DNA from: UKL13-2 sp044229235
GTDB taxonomy: Bacteria; Pseudomonadota; Gammaproteobacteria; Burkholderiales; Usitatibacteraceae
NCBI GenBank assembly: GCA_044229235.1
Contig: JBGATH010000023.1
Location: forward strand, 1 to 64,000
Direction: 5' to 3'
DNA: 64,000 bases
A model generated the notes under the pieces. The model did no database searches. It saw only the letters and a program-made list of their open reading frames with translations, and was not told where the DNA came from. This document shows, piece after piece, positions 15,734 to 24,800 of this stretch (positions are counted from its first letter, which is position 1; every line of letters starts with the position of its first letter). The translations under genes were made by a program, and so were the position numbers.

Positions 15734-17380
15734 ATGCCCACAAAATTACGATACTGGCTGTTGTTCATCATTGCGGGTTTCCTGACCGTGGCGCTGCCTG
15801 CCGGTGCAACTCCGGCCGCGGCCAGCAACCTGGTCAGCGTGGCGTGGCTGCAGGGCAACATGCAGCGCGACGACATCCTGCTGATCGATGCCTCGCCGGG
15901 CCAGATGTACACGGCGAAACACATTCCCGGTGCGGTCAGCGTCGATGTATTCAGTTTTGGTGGCCGCGAAATCCCGGTTGCGGAAATGGAGCGGCGCATC
16001 CAGTCCTGGGGCGTCGGCAAAGGCAAAAAAGTGGTCATTTACGACCAGGGTGGAACCTATATGGCGACCAGCCTGTTGTTTGATCTTTACTACCACAGCG
16101 TGCCGGCGCAGGACCTGTTCGTGCTCGATGGCGGACTCGCCAAGTGGCAGGCCACGGGCGGTGCCGTGACCAAGGACGCGACGCCGGCGCCGAAGCCGGG
16201 CGACTTCCAGGTGACGACGCTGCGCGACGATGTGCGGGTGCGCCTGCCGGAGTTTCTGGTGGCATCGGGCGACCCGGCAAACAATGCGCTGGTGGAGGCG
16301 CTGGAGCCGGATCAGCACTTTGGCGGCGCCAAGTTCTTTGACCGCGCGGGGCACATCCCCAACGCCATCATGGCGCCCAGCGCCGACTTCTTCAACGCCG
16401 ACAAGACCTTCAAGTCGCCCGCCGAAATCCGGCGGATGCTGGACTACCTGGGTGTGAAGCCGGAACAGAACGTGTATTCGCACTGCGGCGGCGGCATCGC
16501 CGCCAGCGTACCGTTCTTCGCCATGAAACTCATGCTCGAGTACCCGCGGGTCAAGCTTTACAAGGAATCGCAACTCGAATGGCTGCGCGACGACCGCGGG
16601 CTGCCGTTCTGGACCTACGACGCGACCAATATGCTGCGCGACAAGCACTGGCTGGCCGGCTGGGGCCATCCAATGCTGAGAAATTTCGGCGTGTCAAAAC
16701 TGAACGTGGTCGATGTGCGCACCGCCGAGGCTTACCGGCTGGGGCATGTGCCGTATGCGGTCAACATTCCCGCAGAAGTTTTCCGGCGCCACCTCAACGC
16801 GCCAGGCAAACTGGCCGATGCGCTGGGCGCCGCCGGCGTGAATGCGGCATTTGAAGCGGTCATCGTTTCCGATGGCGGATTGAATACGAGTTCCGCGCTG
16901 GCCTTCCTCATGCTCGAAAAGCTTGGACACAAGAGAGTTTCCTTGCTGATGGAATCGATCGACGACTGGGCAATCGCCGGGTTCACCACCACCAAGGAGG
17001 CCACTACAATCGGTCCGCGCAAATCGCCGCAGGACATCGCCATTCCGGCCACGCAGTATCCGGCCAGCCTGCGCGCCGGCATTGTCATCGGCAATCCACC
17101 GGCCACCGAGGGGCACTATCCGAAGGTTTTTCTGGCGTCGGGCAAGTCTTTGCCGGCCAAGGCACCTGACGGCAAAGTGATTCATGTCCCATGGTCCGGG
17201 CTGGTGAATGCCGATGGCACACCCAAAGCCGCGAAGGATATCTGGAGCATTCTGATCAAGGCCGGATTGCCGCGCTATGCGGAAATCATTTGCATCGCCG
17301 ATGATCCGGGCGATGCGGCGGTGAACTACGCCCTGCTCAAACTCATGGGCTTCCCGGATGTGAAGGTGCTGGTGTCCTGA
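15734..17380 (+). CDS. Exported multi-rhodanese sulfurtransferase
   Basis: A 548-residue protein with a signal peptide (about 1-26) and four rhodanese-like repeats, about 35-155, 160-315, 345-455 and 460-548. Domains 1 and 2 form a thiosulfate/3-mercaptopyruvate sulfurtransferase-like pair. Only domain 2 keeps the active-site cysteine, Cys251 in YSHCGGGIAAS. The corresponding loops read YDQGGTY in domain 1, SDGGLNTS in domain 3 and IADDPGD in domain 4. So the protein would carry sulfur on one Cys in the periplasm, with three scaffolding or substrate-binding domains. GGAGGG precedes the ATG. It is 183 bp after the regulator, with no clear terminator between. Confidence 0.85.
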   Translation: MPTKLRYWLLFIIAGFLTVALPAGATPAAASNLVSVAWLQGNMQRDDILLIDASPGQMYTAKHIPGAVSVDVFSFGGREIPVAEMERRIQSWGVGKGKKVVIYDQGGTYMATSLLFDLYYHSVPAQDLFVLDGGLAKWQATGGAVTKDATPAPKPGDFQVTTLRDDVRVRLPEFLVASGDPANNALVEALEPDQHFGGAKFFDRAGHIPNAIMAPSADFFNADKTFKSPAEIRRMLDYLGVKPEQNVYSHCGGGIAASVPFFAMKLMLEYPRVKLYKESQLEWLRDDRGLPFWTYDATNMLRDKHWLAGWGHPMLRNFGVSKLNVVDVRTAEAYRLGHVPYAVNIPAEVFRRHLNAPGKLADALGAAGVNAAFEAVIVSDGGLNTSSALAFLMLEKLGHKRVSLLMESIDDWAIAGFTTTKEATTIGPRKSPQDIAIPATQYPASLRAGIVIGNPPATEGHYPKVFLASGKSLPAKAPDGKVIHVPWSGLVNADGTPKAAKDIWSILIKAGLPRYAEIICIADDPGDAAVNYALLKLMGFPDVKVLVS

Positions 17381-17532
17381 CCGGCGTCGGGGTATCGGTT
17401 TCTGCTACCGCCGGCGGCGACTGGCGGTACTACGGTGATTGCACCGATGCTTTTCCGCGCCAGGCGTTAGGCTTGGGGTGGCCTGTCGCGTTCGCGCCAG
17501 GCCCTCACAGATTGAGCGCCCGGAGGAACACC

Positions 17533-18300
17533 ATGAAATTTGTCATTGCCTTGTTCACGATGCTGGCCATCGCCATCACCACCGGCTGCACCACGCCCGG
17601 TGCGGGCCGCGAAACCAAGCAATCGGCGAGCATTGTCGAATACCTTTATCCCGCTGCCACGGCCGCGCCACGCATGGAGCCGGGAGTCGCCTTGCTGCGG
17701 CCGCCAGTGAGAGTGGGCCTGGCGTTCGTGCCGGCGGACGCCAAGGCGCGGTCGCTGCCCGAAGCCGAAAAGATAAAACTGCTGGAACGCACCAAGGCTG
17801 CGTTCGCGCGACAGCCGTACGTCGGCGCCATCGAGATCATTCCCACCCAGTATCTGCGCGCCGGCGGCGGGTTCGACAACCTGAAGCAGGTATCGCGCAT
17901 GTTCAATGTCGACATCATGGCCATGGTGTCGTATGACCAGGTGCATTTCACCGACACCAATTCGCTGGCGTTTCTCTACTGGACCATCGTCGGCGCCTAC
18001 GTGGTGAACGGCAACGAGTTCGATATCAAGACCATGCTGGATATTTCCGTGTTTGACGTGGCCAGCCGCAAGTTGCTGTTTCGCGCGCCCGGCACCAGCC
18101 AGATCAACGGCGGCTCGAACTGGGCCAATTACAGCGAGCGCGCCCGCACCGCGCAGATCGAGGGATACCAGAAAGCCGTCGACCAGTTGATCCCGCAACT
18201 GAACACCGAAATCGAAGCGTTCCGCGAACGGCTCAAGGCAGCAGCCGATATCAGGATGGAGCCGCAGCCGGGATACAAGGTGGGTGAGGTGCGTCGCTGA
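17533..18300 (+). CDS. Lipoprotein, rhombotarget/rhombotail-like
   Basis: A 255-residue protein with a lipoprotein signal ending ITTGC (Cys about residue 19). The body has RPPVRVGLAFVPAD, VGAIEIIPTQYLR, a FNVDIMAMVSYDQV strand, a hydrophobic YWTIVGAYVVNGNEF segment, and MLDISVFDVASRKLLFRAPGTS. This pattern resembles the family annotated as rhombotarget (rhombotail) lipoprotein, but I see no rhombosortase or GlyGly-CTERM protein in the window. The Shine-Dalgarno CGGAGGAA is strong. Function unknown. Confidence 0.7.
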   Translation: MKFVIALFTMLAIAITTGCTTPGAGRETKQSASIVEYLYPAATAAPRMEPGVALLRPPVRVGLAFVPADAKARSLPEAEKIKLLERTKAAFARQPYVGAIEIIPTQYLRAGGGFDNLKQVSRMFNVDIMAMVSYDQVHFTDTNSLAFLYWTIVGAYVVNGNEFDIKTMLDISVFDVASRKLLFRAPGTSQINGGSNWANYSERARTAQIEGYQKAVDQLIPQLNTEIEAFRERLKAAADIRMEPQPGYKVGEVRR

Positions 18301-18374
18301 GCGGCGGCCGCATATCGATTCCGCGCCATCCCTTGCGGTCGCAGCCAACAGGTCAGCGCGACTCGCGGCGAGTA

Positions 18375-18439
18375 AACACCAGCATTGGCGCGGGTTCCAG
18401 GGCAAAAACGCGCTGAAAGCCGCACCAACGCTGGAGTTT
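18375..18439 (+). repeat. Intergenic hairpin repeat, copy 3
   Basis: ACACCAGCATTGGCGCGG...AGGGCAAAAACG...GCACCAACGCTGGAGTTT, a diverged member of the hairpin family with inverted outer arms. It lies between the lipoprotein gene and the small secreted protein gene. Confidence 0.6.
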
Positions 18440-18585
18440 GGCCGTCGGTTGCCAAAAAATGCCCGCTGGCGCGGACGCTTCACATTCGCCGCGCCGCCCA
18501 TCCGTTCCGGCCGCGCGGCTAACGGGCCGACACGACTGTTGCGGCGTTCAGCGCTACGCTGGCGACTTTCGTGGCGGGAGGTCAC

Positions 18586-19149
18586 GTGATCAAAAAAATC
18601 ATCATCGCCTGGGCGCTTGCACTGGTTGTCGCCACGGGCGCGACAGCGGCCACCGTGCGCCCCTTGCTGCTCGACGAAATCATCGACAGCGCGGCCACGG
18701 CCTTTCAGGGCAGGTGCATCGCCAACCGTACCGAAATCGATGCCGCGACCAACCTCGTCGTTACCTATACGACGTTCGAGATCAGTGATGTCCTCAAGGG
18801 CAAGGTCGCGACCACCCACGTCATCAAGCAGATCGGCGGCACGCTGCCCGATGGCATGTCCGGCATGCTGGTGCATGGTGTGCCCAGATTTGTGGTGGGT
18901 GAGGAATATGTGGTGTTTCTCGCCGGAGTCTCGTCGCTGGGGTTCTCCAGCCCGATCGGCCTGGGCCAGGGCAATTTCAGCGTGCAGCAAAGCGCGACTG
19001 GAAAAACGATTGCGACCGGCGCCGACTTTCGCGAGCTGACCGCGAAGATGCCACTGGCCGCCGTGGCGAATGCCGGCAAGCCGGTGCGGCAGCTGGGCCT
19101 TGAAGCGTTCAAGGAAATGGCGCGTTCGCACGCCAAGTTGCGGGAATGA
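18586..19149 (+). CDS. Small secreted protein coupled to a matrixin-like protease
   Basis: A 187-residue protein with a signal peptide ending around ATGATA-A (residue 21). Conserved-looking segments are FQGRCIANRTEIDAATNLVVTYTTFEI, DVLKGKV, QIGGTLPDG and VPRFVVGEEYVVFLAG. The general pattern xxVLKGxx...GGxx...GxPxFxxGExxxxFL is one I associate with small exported proteins encoded beside matrixin-type proteases, without an assigned function. The GTG at 18586 has GGGAGG five bases upstream and starts the signal peptide; an earlier in-frame GTG lacks this. Its TGA overlaps the next ATG (ATGA), indicating coupled translation. Confidence 0.75.
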   Translation: MIKKIIIAWALALVVATGATAATVRPLLLDEIIDSAATAFQGRCIANRTEIDAATNLVVTYTTFEISDVLKGKVATTHVIKQIGGTLPDGMSGMLVHGVPRFVVGEEYVVFLAGVSSLGFSSPIGLGQGNFSVQQSATGKTIATGADFRELTAKMPLAAVANAGKPVRQLGLEAFKEMARSHAKLRE

Positions 19150-21389
19150 AGTTTGCAGCCCGATGGCTGGTGGCGGGCCTGCTTGCACTGGCCGCGCTGG
19201 GCGCGCAAGCCGGCGGGCCGCGCGTGGTCTGCGCGTCGAACAACGCGCCCATCAAATTCCCGGGTACCGGCACCGTCAACCTGAACTACGACCTCGGCCC
19301 GCTGGGCGCGCGAAGCAAGGCGCAAGCCGACGCCTTCGTCACCAGCTCGGTGGCCATCTGGTCGAACGTCCCGACCGCCACCTTCGTGTTCGGCCGCGGC
19401 CAGGATCTGGGCGAGGATGTGACTACCGCCAATCTGACGACCTACTATCCCAATACCGCCGCCAACACTGCAGACGGTCTGAATCCGGTGATTTACGACA
19501 CCGACGGTTCGATCATCGACGCGATTTTTGGCGTCGGCACGAAGAACAATCTGCTCGGCTTTGCCACGACGCGTTTTGCCAATTGCCTGTACACCGAAGG
19601 CGCTATTTTTGTCAGCGGTTTCAAGCCGGTTTCCGACACCACGTTGGGCGTGGTGTTTGCGCACGAAGTCGGCCACCTGATCGGCCTCGATCACACGCAG
19701 CTCGACAACTCCCAGGGCATCGCCTCGACAGGCAACTATCCGCTGATGTACCCGATCGCCAATCGCACTTCGGTAACGCTGCACGAGGATGACATCGCCG
19801 CCGTCAGCCTGCTGTATCCGGAGCCGGCACTGAGCACGGTGTATGGGCAAATCACCGGCACCTTCGTGCAGGCCGATGGCTTAACCCCGGTGCGGGGCGC
19901 CAATCTCTGGGCGGCGGAGACCACCACCGGCAAGGTCTACAGCGTGGTATCGGATTACCTCAAGCAGAACACCGGTTTCTTTAGGATGCTGCTACCCGCA
20001 GGCACCTACACGCTGCACGCCGAGGCCATTCAGACCAATTTCTTTGGCGCGTCCAGCGTCGGGCCGTATGCGGGCACCACCGCCGATGTCTCGTTCCAGC
20101 CGCCGCTCTATCCGTCCGGGGTTGCCGGCGCACCCATGGCCGCCGTTACGCTGGGTAACGCCACACCGACCACATTCAATATCGTCCCCGCCTGCACGGC
20201 TTCGGTAACCTTCGGCATCAACGGCAGCGGCACCGTCGGCGGTAACTGCGTTCCGCCGGCGCCCGGCACGCTGCAGTTCACTGTCGCGACCGCCTTGGTC
20301 GGTGAATCGGCAGGCGGCATCACGGTATCGGTATCACGCCTCAATGGCAGCGACGGCCCGGCCTCGGTCGACATCGCCACCAGCGGTATCACGGCCACAC
20401 CTAACGACGATTACGCCACGCAGATCGATACGCTCACCTGGGCCGCCGGGGACAGCGCGCCCAAGACCTTTGTCGTACCCATCTTCAACGACGCTCTGAT
20501 CGAGGGCAGCGAGACGTTCACCATCACCCTTTCCGCGCCGACCGGTGCCACACTCGGCGCAACGACCGCGATGACCATCACCATCATCGACGATGATTTC
20601 GCCACGGTGCCCGGCGCTCCCACCGACCTGGTTGCGATCCCCGGAAACGCGCAGGCGTTCATCGGCTTCGCGCCGCCACCATCGGACGGCGGCGCGCCGC
20701 TTACCGGCTACGTCGCCACCTGCGGCGCCGTCAGCGCAGCCGGCGCCGGCTCGCCAATCAATATTGCTGGTCTCGCCAACGGCACCCCGGCGACGTGTAC
20801 CGTGACCGCCAGCAACGCCCTGGGCGCGGGCCCGCCGTCGTCACCCATACAAGTCACGCCGTCAGCGTCGGCGGCGCTCGTGCTGGTCAACGTGGTGTCA
20901 AGAAAAGCCCACGGTGCCGCCGGCGCGTTCGAACTCGAGCTTGACGCCACCCAGCCCATTGGCGCTTCGGTAACGGTCGAACCGCGTTTCATCGGCAGCG
21001 GTCACACCCTGGTCTATCAGTTCAATGCACCGGTCAGCCTGCCGGCCACCGTTGCTGTCAATCCACCCGCAAGCGGCGTGGCGACCGTTGTTGCCGCGAA
21101 CGGCAACAAGCTCACCGTCTCGCTGACTGGTGTCGCCGACAACTCACGTGCCACGGTAACGCTCAGCGGCGTCAATGGCGACATGACGCTGTTTCCCGTG
21201 TCGATCGGTTTTCTGGTGGGCGACGTCAACAGCACGCGTGCGGTCAAGGCCAGCGACATCAGCGCCGCGAAGGCGCGCATCGGTCCCACCACCATTGCCA
21301 ATTTCCGCTTTGACGTCAACGCCTCCGGCGCGGTGGATCAGACCGACATTGCGGCGATGAAGCAACGCGCAGGTCTGGTGATGCCTTAG
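19146..21389 (+). CDS. Secreted matrixin-like metalloprotease with Calx-beta, fibronectin and dockerin-like domains
   Basis: A 747-residue exported protein. A signal peptide (1-22) precedes a zinc protease domain with HEVGHLIGLDH at residues 173-183, where His173, His177 and His183 would bind zinc and Glu174 catalyse. About 225-345 looks like a carboxypeptidase-regulatory-type beta domain (GQITGTFVQADGLTPVRGANLWA). A Calx-beta domain covers about 372-485 and ends TITIIDDD. A fibronectin type III domain covers about 489-575. A beta module starting VVSRKAHGAAGAF (about 578-688) is followed by a dockerin-type Ca-binding pair: GDVNSTRAVKASD and DVNASGAVDQTD. The last ~260 residues match the protein at 25884-28130. 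The gene overlaps the upstream secreted-protein gene by four bases. Confidence 0.88.
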   Translation: MKFAARWLVAGLLALAALGAQAGGPRVVCASNNAPIKFPGTGTVNLNYDLGPLGARSKAQADAFVTSSVAIWSNVPTATFVFGRGQDLGEDVTTANLTTYYPNTAANTADGLNPVIYDTDGSIIDAIFGVGTKNNLLGFATTRFANCLYTEGAIFVSGFKPVSDTTLGVVFAHEVGHLIGLDHTQLDNSQGIASTGNYPLMYPIANRTSVTLHEDDIAAVSLLYPEPALSTVYGQITGTFVQADGLTPVRGANLWAAETTTGKVYSVVSDYLKQNTGFFRMLLPAGTYTLHAEAIQTNFFGASSVGPYAGTTADVSFQPPLYPSGVAGAPMAAVTLGNATPTTFNIVPACTASVTFGINGSGTVGGNCVPPAPGTLQFTVATALVGESAGGITVSVSRLNGSDGPASVDIATSGITATPNDDYATQIDTLTWAAGDSAPKTFVVPIFNDALIEGSETFTITLSAPTGATLGATTAMTITIIDDDFATVPGAPTDLVAIPGNAQAFIGFAPPPSDGGAPLTGYVATCGAVSAAGAGSPINIAGLANGTPATCTVTASNALGAGPPSSPIQVTPSASAALVLVNVVSRKAHGAAGAFELELDATQPIGASVTVEPRFIGSGHTLVYQFNAPVSLPATVAVNPPASGVATVVAANGNKLTVSLTGVADNSRATVTLSGVNGDMTLFPVSIGFLVGDVNSTRAVKASDISAAKARIGPTTIANFRFDVNASGAVDQTDIAAMKQRAGLVMP

Positions 21390-21461
21390 CCCTTGCAGGC
21401 AGGCAAACAATCCTGCGCGAATGACTGCGGCCGGCCCGACAAAAAGTTTTGTTGGCGGCCC

Positions 21462-23057
21462 TCAAGTCGCAATCGGCTTCATTCCCTTCGGCGCCACCAA
21501 TCGCTCCCACCAGCCGAATGCGGCCTCGATGAGCAGCGCGATCAGTGCCACCGGTATCGCACCGGCCAGCAACAAAGCGTGGTCGTTGAGCGCAAGGCCG
21601 GTGACGATACGTTCGCCGAAACCGCCTGCGCCGATGAAGGCGGCGATGGTGGCCGTACCCACGCTGATGACAGCGGAGGTCTTGATGCCGGCGAGGATTG
21701 TCGGGCGCGCCAGCGGCAGCTCGATCAAATGCAACACCAGTCGCGGCGCCATGCCCAGCGATTGCGCGGCCTGCTTCAGGCCTGCCGGAATCTGTGTGAG
21801 TCCGGCATGGGTGTTGCGCACGATGGGCAGCAGGGCATAAATCGCCAGGGCTATGAATGCCGGCAGAAAGCCAATGCGGCCGGTGAGGGGGATGAGGATC
21901 GCCAGCATCGCCAGCGCGGGAATGGTTTGCAGCATTCCGGTCACGCCGAGAATGATGGTGCCGCTGCGCGCATGTCGCGCGCAGAGCACGCCCAGCGGCA
22001 CGCCTGTCACCACGCTCGCCGCCAGCGCCAGCAACACCAGCGACAGGTGTTCGAAGGCCAGGCGGCCAAGGTCGGGGCCGAACAGTGCCGGCCAGAAGCC
22101 CAGCGTTGCCGCGCGCGCCGGCGCCGTGCCTGGCATGCTGGTGACTGCTTTTGATCCGGCCAGAAATTCGGCTGCCACCGCTGCGAAGCTCTTTTTCTCA
22201 AGCTCCGCCGCCGCGTTCATGCCGCGCATCGTGTCATCGCTGATCTTTCCTTCAAGCGCCAGCAGTGCCGCCCAGGCCGCGGGATGGCGCGTGGCCAGGT
22301 CGGCCTTGTGCAGCAGCACCGCGTCATAACGCGGGAAATAGGCCGCGTCGTCGATCAGCACCGTAAGCTGGCTTGCGGCAATTTTTGCGTCGGTCGAGTA
22401 GATGTCGATGACATCCACCTGCCGCTGTGCGATGGCGTCGTAGGCCAGGCCATGGTCCAGCCCGCGCGGCGTGGACCAGGGCAGGCCGTAAGCCTTCTTC
22501 AGCCCCGGCCAGCCGTCTGCCCGGCCGATGAATTCCTGCGAGAGCCCCAGCCGCAGGGCTGGGTGCGCTTTCAAATCCGAGAGCGAGGTGATGCCGCGCT
22601 CGCGTGCGATGTCTTGGCGCATTGCCAGTGCATAGGTGTTGTTGAATCCCAACGGTACCGAGGCCGCGAGCCCCATCGTCGCCAGCCTGCGGTTCAGCTC
22701 CGCCAGAGGCGGCACCGTATCGAGCTTGAGTATTTCGCGGGCGATGGTGCCGGTGTATTCCGGATAGATGTCGATGCTGCCGGTATTGAGGGCGTTGAGG
22801 ACGATGGCGGTGTTGCCCAGACCCTGGCGATGGATGATCTGCGCTTCCCCGCCCTTCAGCGCAGTCTGGCGGACGACCTCGGCGAGGATGTAAGACTCGG
22901 TAAAGCGCTTGGAGCCGACGCTCATCGATGGCGGCGGCTCGACCCTGGGCGCAACTTCCGCGCAGTCGGCGCCGGTCAAAACCAGCATTGCAAGCGCTGC
23001 AACCAGAAATCCTGCTGCATGCATGCGTGGCGTGGGTTCAGTGGGGCGGTCGCTCAT
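21462..23057 (-). CDS. Glycine betaine/choline-type ABC transporter, substrate-binding and permease fusion
   Basis: A 531-residue protein. After a signal-like N-terminus, residues about 45-300 form an OpuC/ProX-type binding domain (GSKRFTESYILAEVV, NTGSIDIYPEYTGTI, GLSQEFIGRADGWPGLKKAYG, VIDIYSTDAKI). Residues about 325-520 form a five- or six-helix permease with the EAA-type loop (AQSLGMAPRLVLHLIELPLARPTILAGI). The fusion order is binding domain then permease. No ATP-binding subunit is adjacent, so the ATPase must be elsewhere. The gene follows the disulfide oxidoreductase by 18 bp on the same strand, suggesting one transcript. Confidence 0.88.
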   Translation of the reverse strand: MSDRPTEPTPRMHAAGFLVAALAMLVLTGADCAEVAPRVEPPPSMSVGSKRFTESYILAEVVRQTALKGGEAQIIHRQGLGNTAIVLNALNTGSIDIYPEYTGTIAREILKLDTVPPLAELNRRLATMGLAASVPLGFNNTYALAMRQDIARERGITSLSDLKAHPALRLGLSQEFIGRADGWPGLKKAYGLPWSTPRGLDHGLAYDAIAQRQVDVIDIYSTDAKIAASQLTVLIDDAAYFPRYDAVLLHKADLATRHPAAWAALLALEGKISDDTMRGMNAAAELEKKSFAAVAAEFLAGSKAVTSMPGTAPARAATLGFWPALFGPDLGRLAFEHLSLVLLALAASVVTGVPLGVLCARHARSGTIILGVTGMLQTIPALAMLAILIPLTGRIGFLPAFIALAIYALLPIVRNTHAGLTQIPAGLKQAAQSLGMAPRLVLHLIELPLARPTILAGIKTSAVISVGTATIAAFIGAGGFGERIVTGLALNDHALLLAGAIPVALIALLIEAAFGWWERLVAPKGMKPIAT

Positions 23058-23075
23058 GGCACCCGAATTGTGCCA

Positions 23076-24455
23076 CTACAGCATTGGCTTGAGACCTTCC
23101 AGCAACGTCGGCAACAGTTCCGCGACCGTCGGATGAATGTGCACCATGCGGTTGATGTGGCCGCTGGGCAAGTCGGCCGTCATTACCGCCAGCAACTCCT
23201 GCACCACTTCATCGCCGTGCACCCCCAGGAGGGCCGCGCCAAGGATGCGCCTGGATTCGGCATGAACGGTAATTTTCATGAAGCCCAGCGTCTCGCCCAT
23301 TTCGCGCGCGCGGCCCACGCGTGCCATCGGCATTTTTGCCGTGAGCGCCGGAATCCCGGCTGCGCGCACGGCGCGATCGGTCATGCCGATGCGGCCCAGT
23401 GGCGGATCGATGAACAGGGCGTAGACGGGGATGCGATCGCTGACTTTGCGTGACTCGCCGTCGAAAAGGTTTGCAGCGACAATTTCGTAGTCGTTCCAGC
23501 TGGTATGGGTAAACGCACCGCGGCCATTGCAGTCGCCGATGGCGTACACGCCGTCAGCAGCTGTGGCGAGCTGATCATCGACTGGGATATAGCCGCGCGC
23601 GTCAGTGGTGATTCCGGCCGCGTCAAGACCGAGATCGTCAGTATTTGGTCGCCGCCCGGTGGCCATCAGTACATGTGAACCTTCCACCAGCGGCTCGCCA
23701 TCTCCACAGCCGACGCCGACGGCTATGCGCGTACCGTGTGAGGCGACGGAGAGGCAGCTGGCATTGGTGCGAATGGCAATGCCTTCACCGGCGAGAATGT
23801 CGTGTATCGCCTGCGATACATCGGTGTCTTCCCGGCCGATGATGGCCGGGCCGGTTTCGATTACTGTTACCGCCGAACCCAATCGGCGGAAGAGCTGCGC
23901 AAATTCCAGCCCGATATAACTGCCGCCGACCACCACCAGATGCTCAGGCACTTCCTGAAGATGCATGATGCGTTCGTTGTTCAGGTACGGCACGGCCTCG
24001 ATGCCGGGTATGTCCGGCACGCTCGCCCGCCCCCCGACATTGAGAAAAATCTTCGGTGCCTCCAGGGAGCGGTCCCCGACGCGGATCAGGTGCGGACCGG
24101 CAAACACCGCATGACCTTCGATCACAGTCACGTTGTTTGCGCTGTCGAGCCAGGCGCGCACACCGGCACGCGACTTTTGCACGATGGCATCCTTGCGAGC
24201 CATGACATCACCCATGTCGATGCGGATTGGATTGGCGACGTGAATTCCGTATTCGCCCGCGCGCCGTGCCATGTGCGCCACCTTGGCTGTCGCCACCAGC
24301 GTCTTGGTCGGCACGCAACCATTGTTGACGCAAGTCCCGCCAAAGCGATGCCGCTCGATGATCGCAGCCTTCAGGCCTTCACGTCCGCAACGCACCGCCA
24401 GCGCGGGTCCCGCCTGGCCTGCGCCAACTACAATCACATCGAATTTCTCGGCCAT
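23076..24455 (-). CDS. Mercuric reductase-like pyridine nucleotide-disulfide oxidoreductase
   Basis: A 459-residue FAD enzyme. The FAD motif VIVVGAGQAGPALA is followed by the redox pair GGTCVNNGCVPTKT (Cys42 and Cys47). An NAD motif (VVVGGSYIGLEFAQLFRRLG), ATGRRPNTDDLGLD and VYAIGDCNGRGAFTHTS follow. The C-terminal dimer domain has HIHPTVAELLPT, supplying the His-Glu pair of this superfamily. It lacks the N-terminal metal-binding domain and the C-terminal Cys pair of MerA, so mercury reduction is unlikely; lipoamide dehydrogenase or a low-specificity disulfide reductase is possible. AAGGAG is six bases before the ATG. Confidence 0.85.
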   Translation of the reverse strand: MAEKFDVIVVGAGQAGPALAVRCGREGLKAAIIERHRFGGTCVNNGCVPTKTLVATAKVAHMARRAGEYGIHVANPIRIDMGDVMARKDAIVQKSRAGVRAWLDSANNVTVIEGHAVFAGPHLIRVGDRSLEAPKIFLNVGGRASVPDIPGIEAVPYLNNERIMHLQEVPEHLVVVGGSYIGLEFAQLFRRLGSAVTVIETGPAIIGREDTDVSQAIHDILAGEGIAIRTNASCLSVASHGTRIAVGVGCGDGEPLVEGSHVLMATGRRPNTDDLGLDAAGITTDARGYIPVDDQLATAADGVYAIGDCNGRGAFTHTSWNDYEIVAANLFDGESRKVSDRIPVYALFIDPPLGRIGMTDRAVRAAGIPALTAKMPMARVGRAREMGETLGFMKITVHAESRRILGAALLGVHGDEVVQELLAVMTADLPSGHINRMVHIHPTVAELLPTLLEGLKPML

Positions 24456-24800
24456 GTTCTTCTCCTTCTGCCAGTCGGTTACCAGTGTGTCGTTGCAGAG
24501 CATGCAGGCTTACGGCGGCACTCGCGGATGTTCGCCTGTCTGAAGCGGACAGGCCGCGCCGAATAATTCGGTTGCAGTGGACAAGGGCGCAGTCGCCGAG
24601 GCGGGTGTAGCTGCGGGTTTCCAACCGGATCGCATAGTTGCCAATTTCATCCCGGTTGATGTCGATGCCGCTGTGCCGGCCCGCGCCAATTCTGGCAGCA
24701 AACAACCGCGATGGATTGGCAGAACGTCGTCGACCGGCGAGCCGCGTGCGAACAGTTTTGGCCCAATGGAATCGCGCGCGGCAGCGGCAACGAGGTCCGT
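24456..24800. other. Intergenic region with no recognised gene
   Basis: About 345 bp between two minus-strand genes. A small hairpin (CCTGTC...GACAGG) lies near 24535-24553, but it has no T-tract. No coding frame here has both a ribosome site and a recognisable product. No copy of either repeat family is present. Confidence 0.5.

Noticed and set aside
17533..18300. A complete rhombosortase/GlyGly-CTERM system
   Set aside because: Only the lipoprotein resembles a family linked to that system; no rhombosortase or GlyGly-CTERM tail is present in the window.
23076..24455. Mercuric reductase (merA) and a mercury-resistance cluster
   Set aside because: The C-terminal vicinal Cys pair and metal-binding domain are absent, and no merR, merT or merP is nearby.
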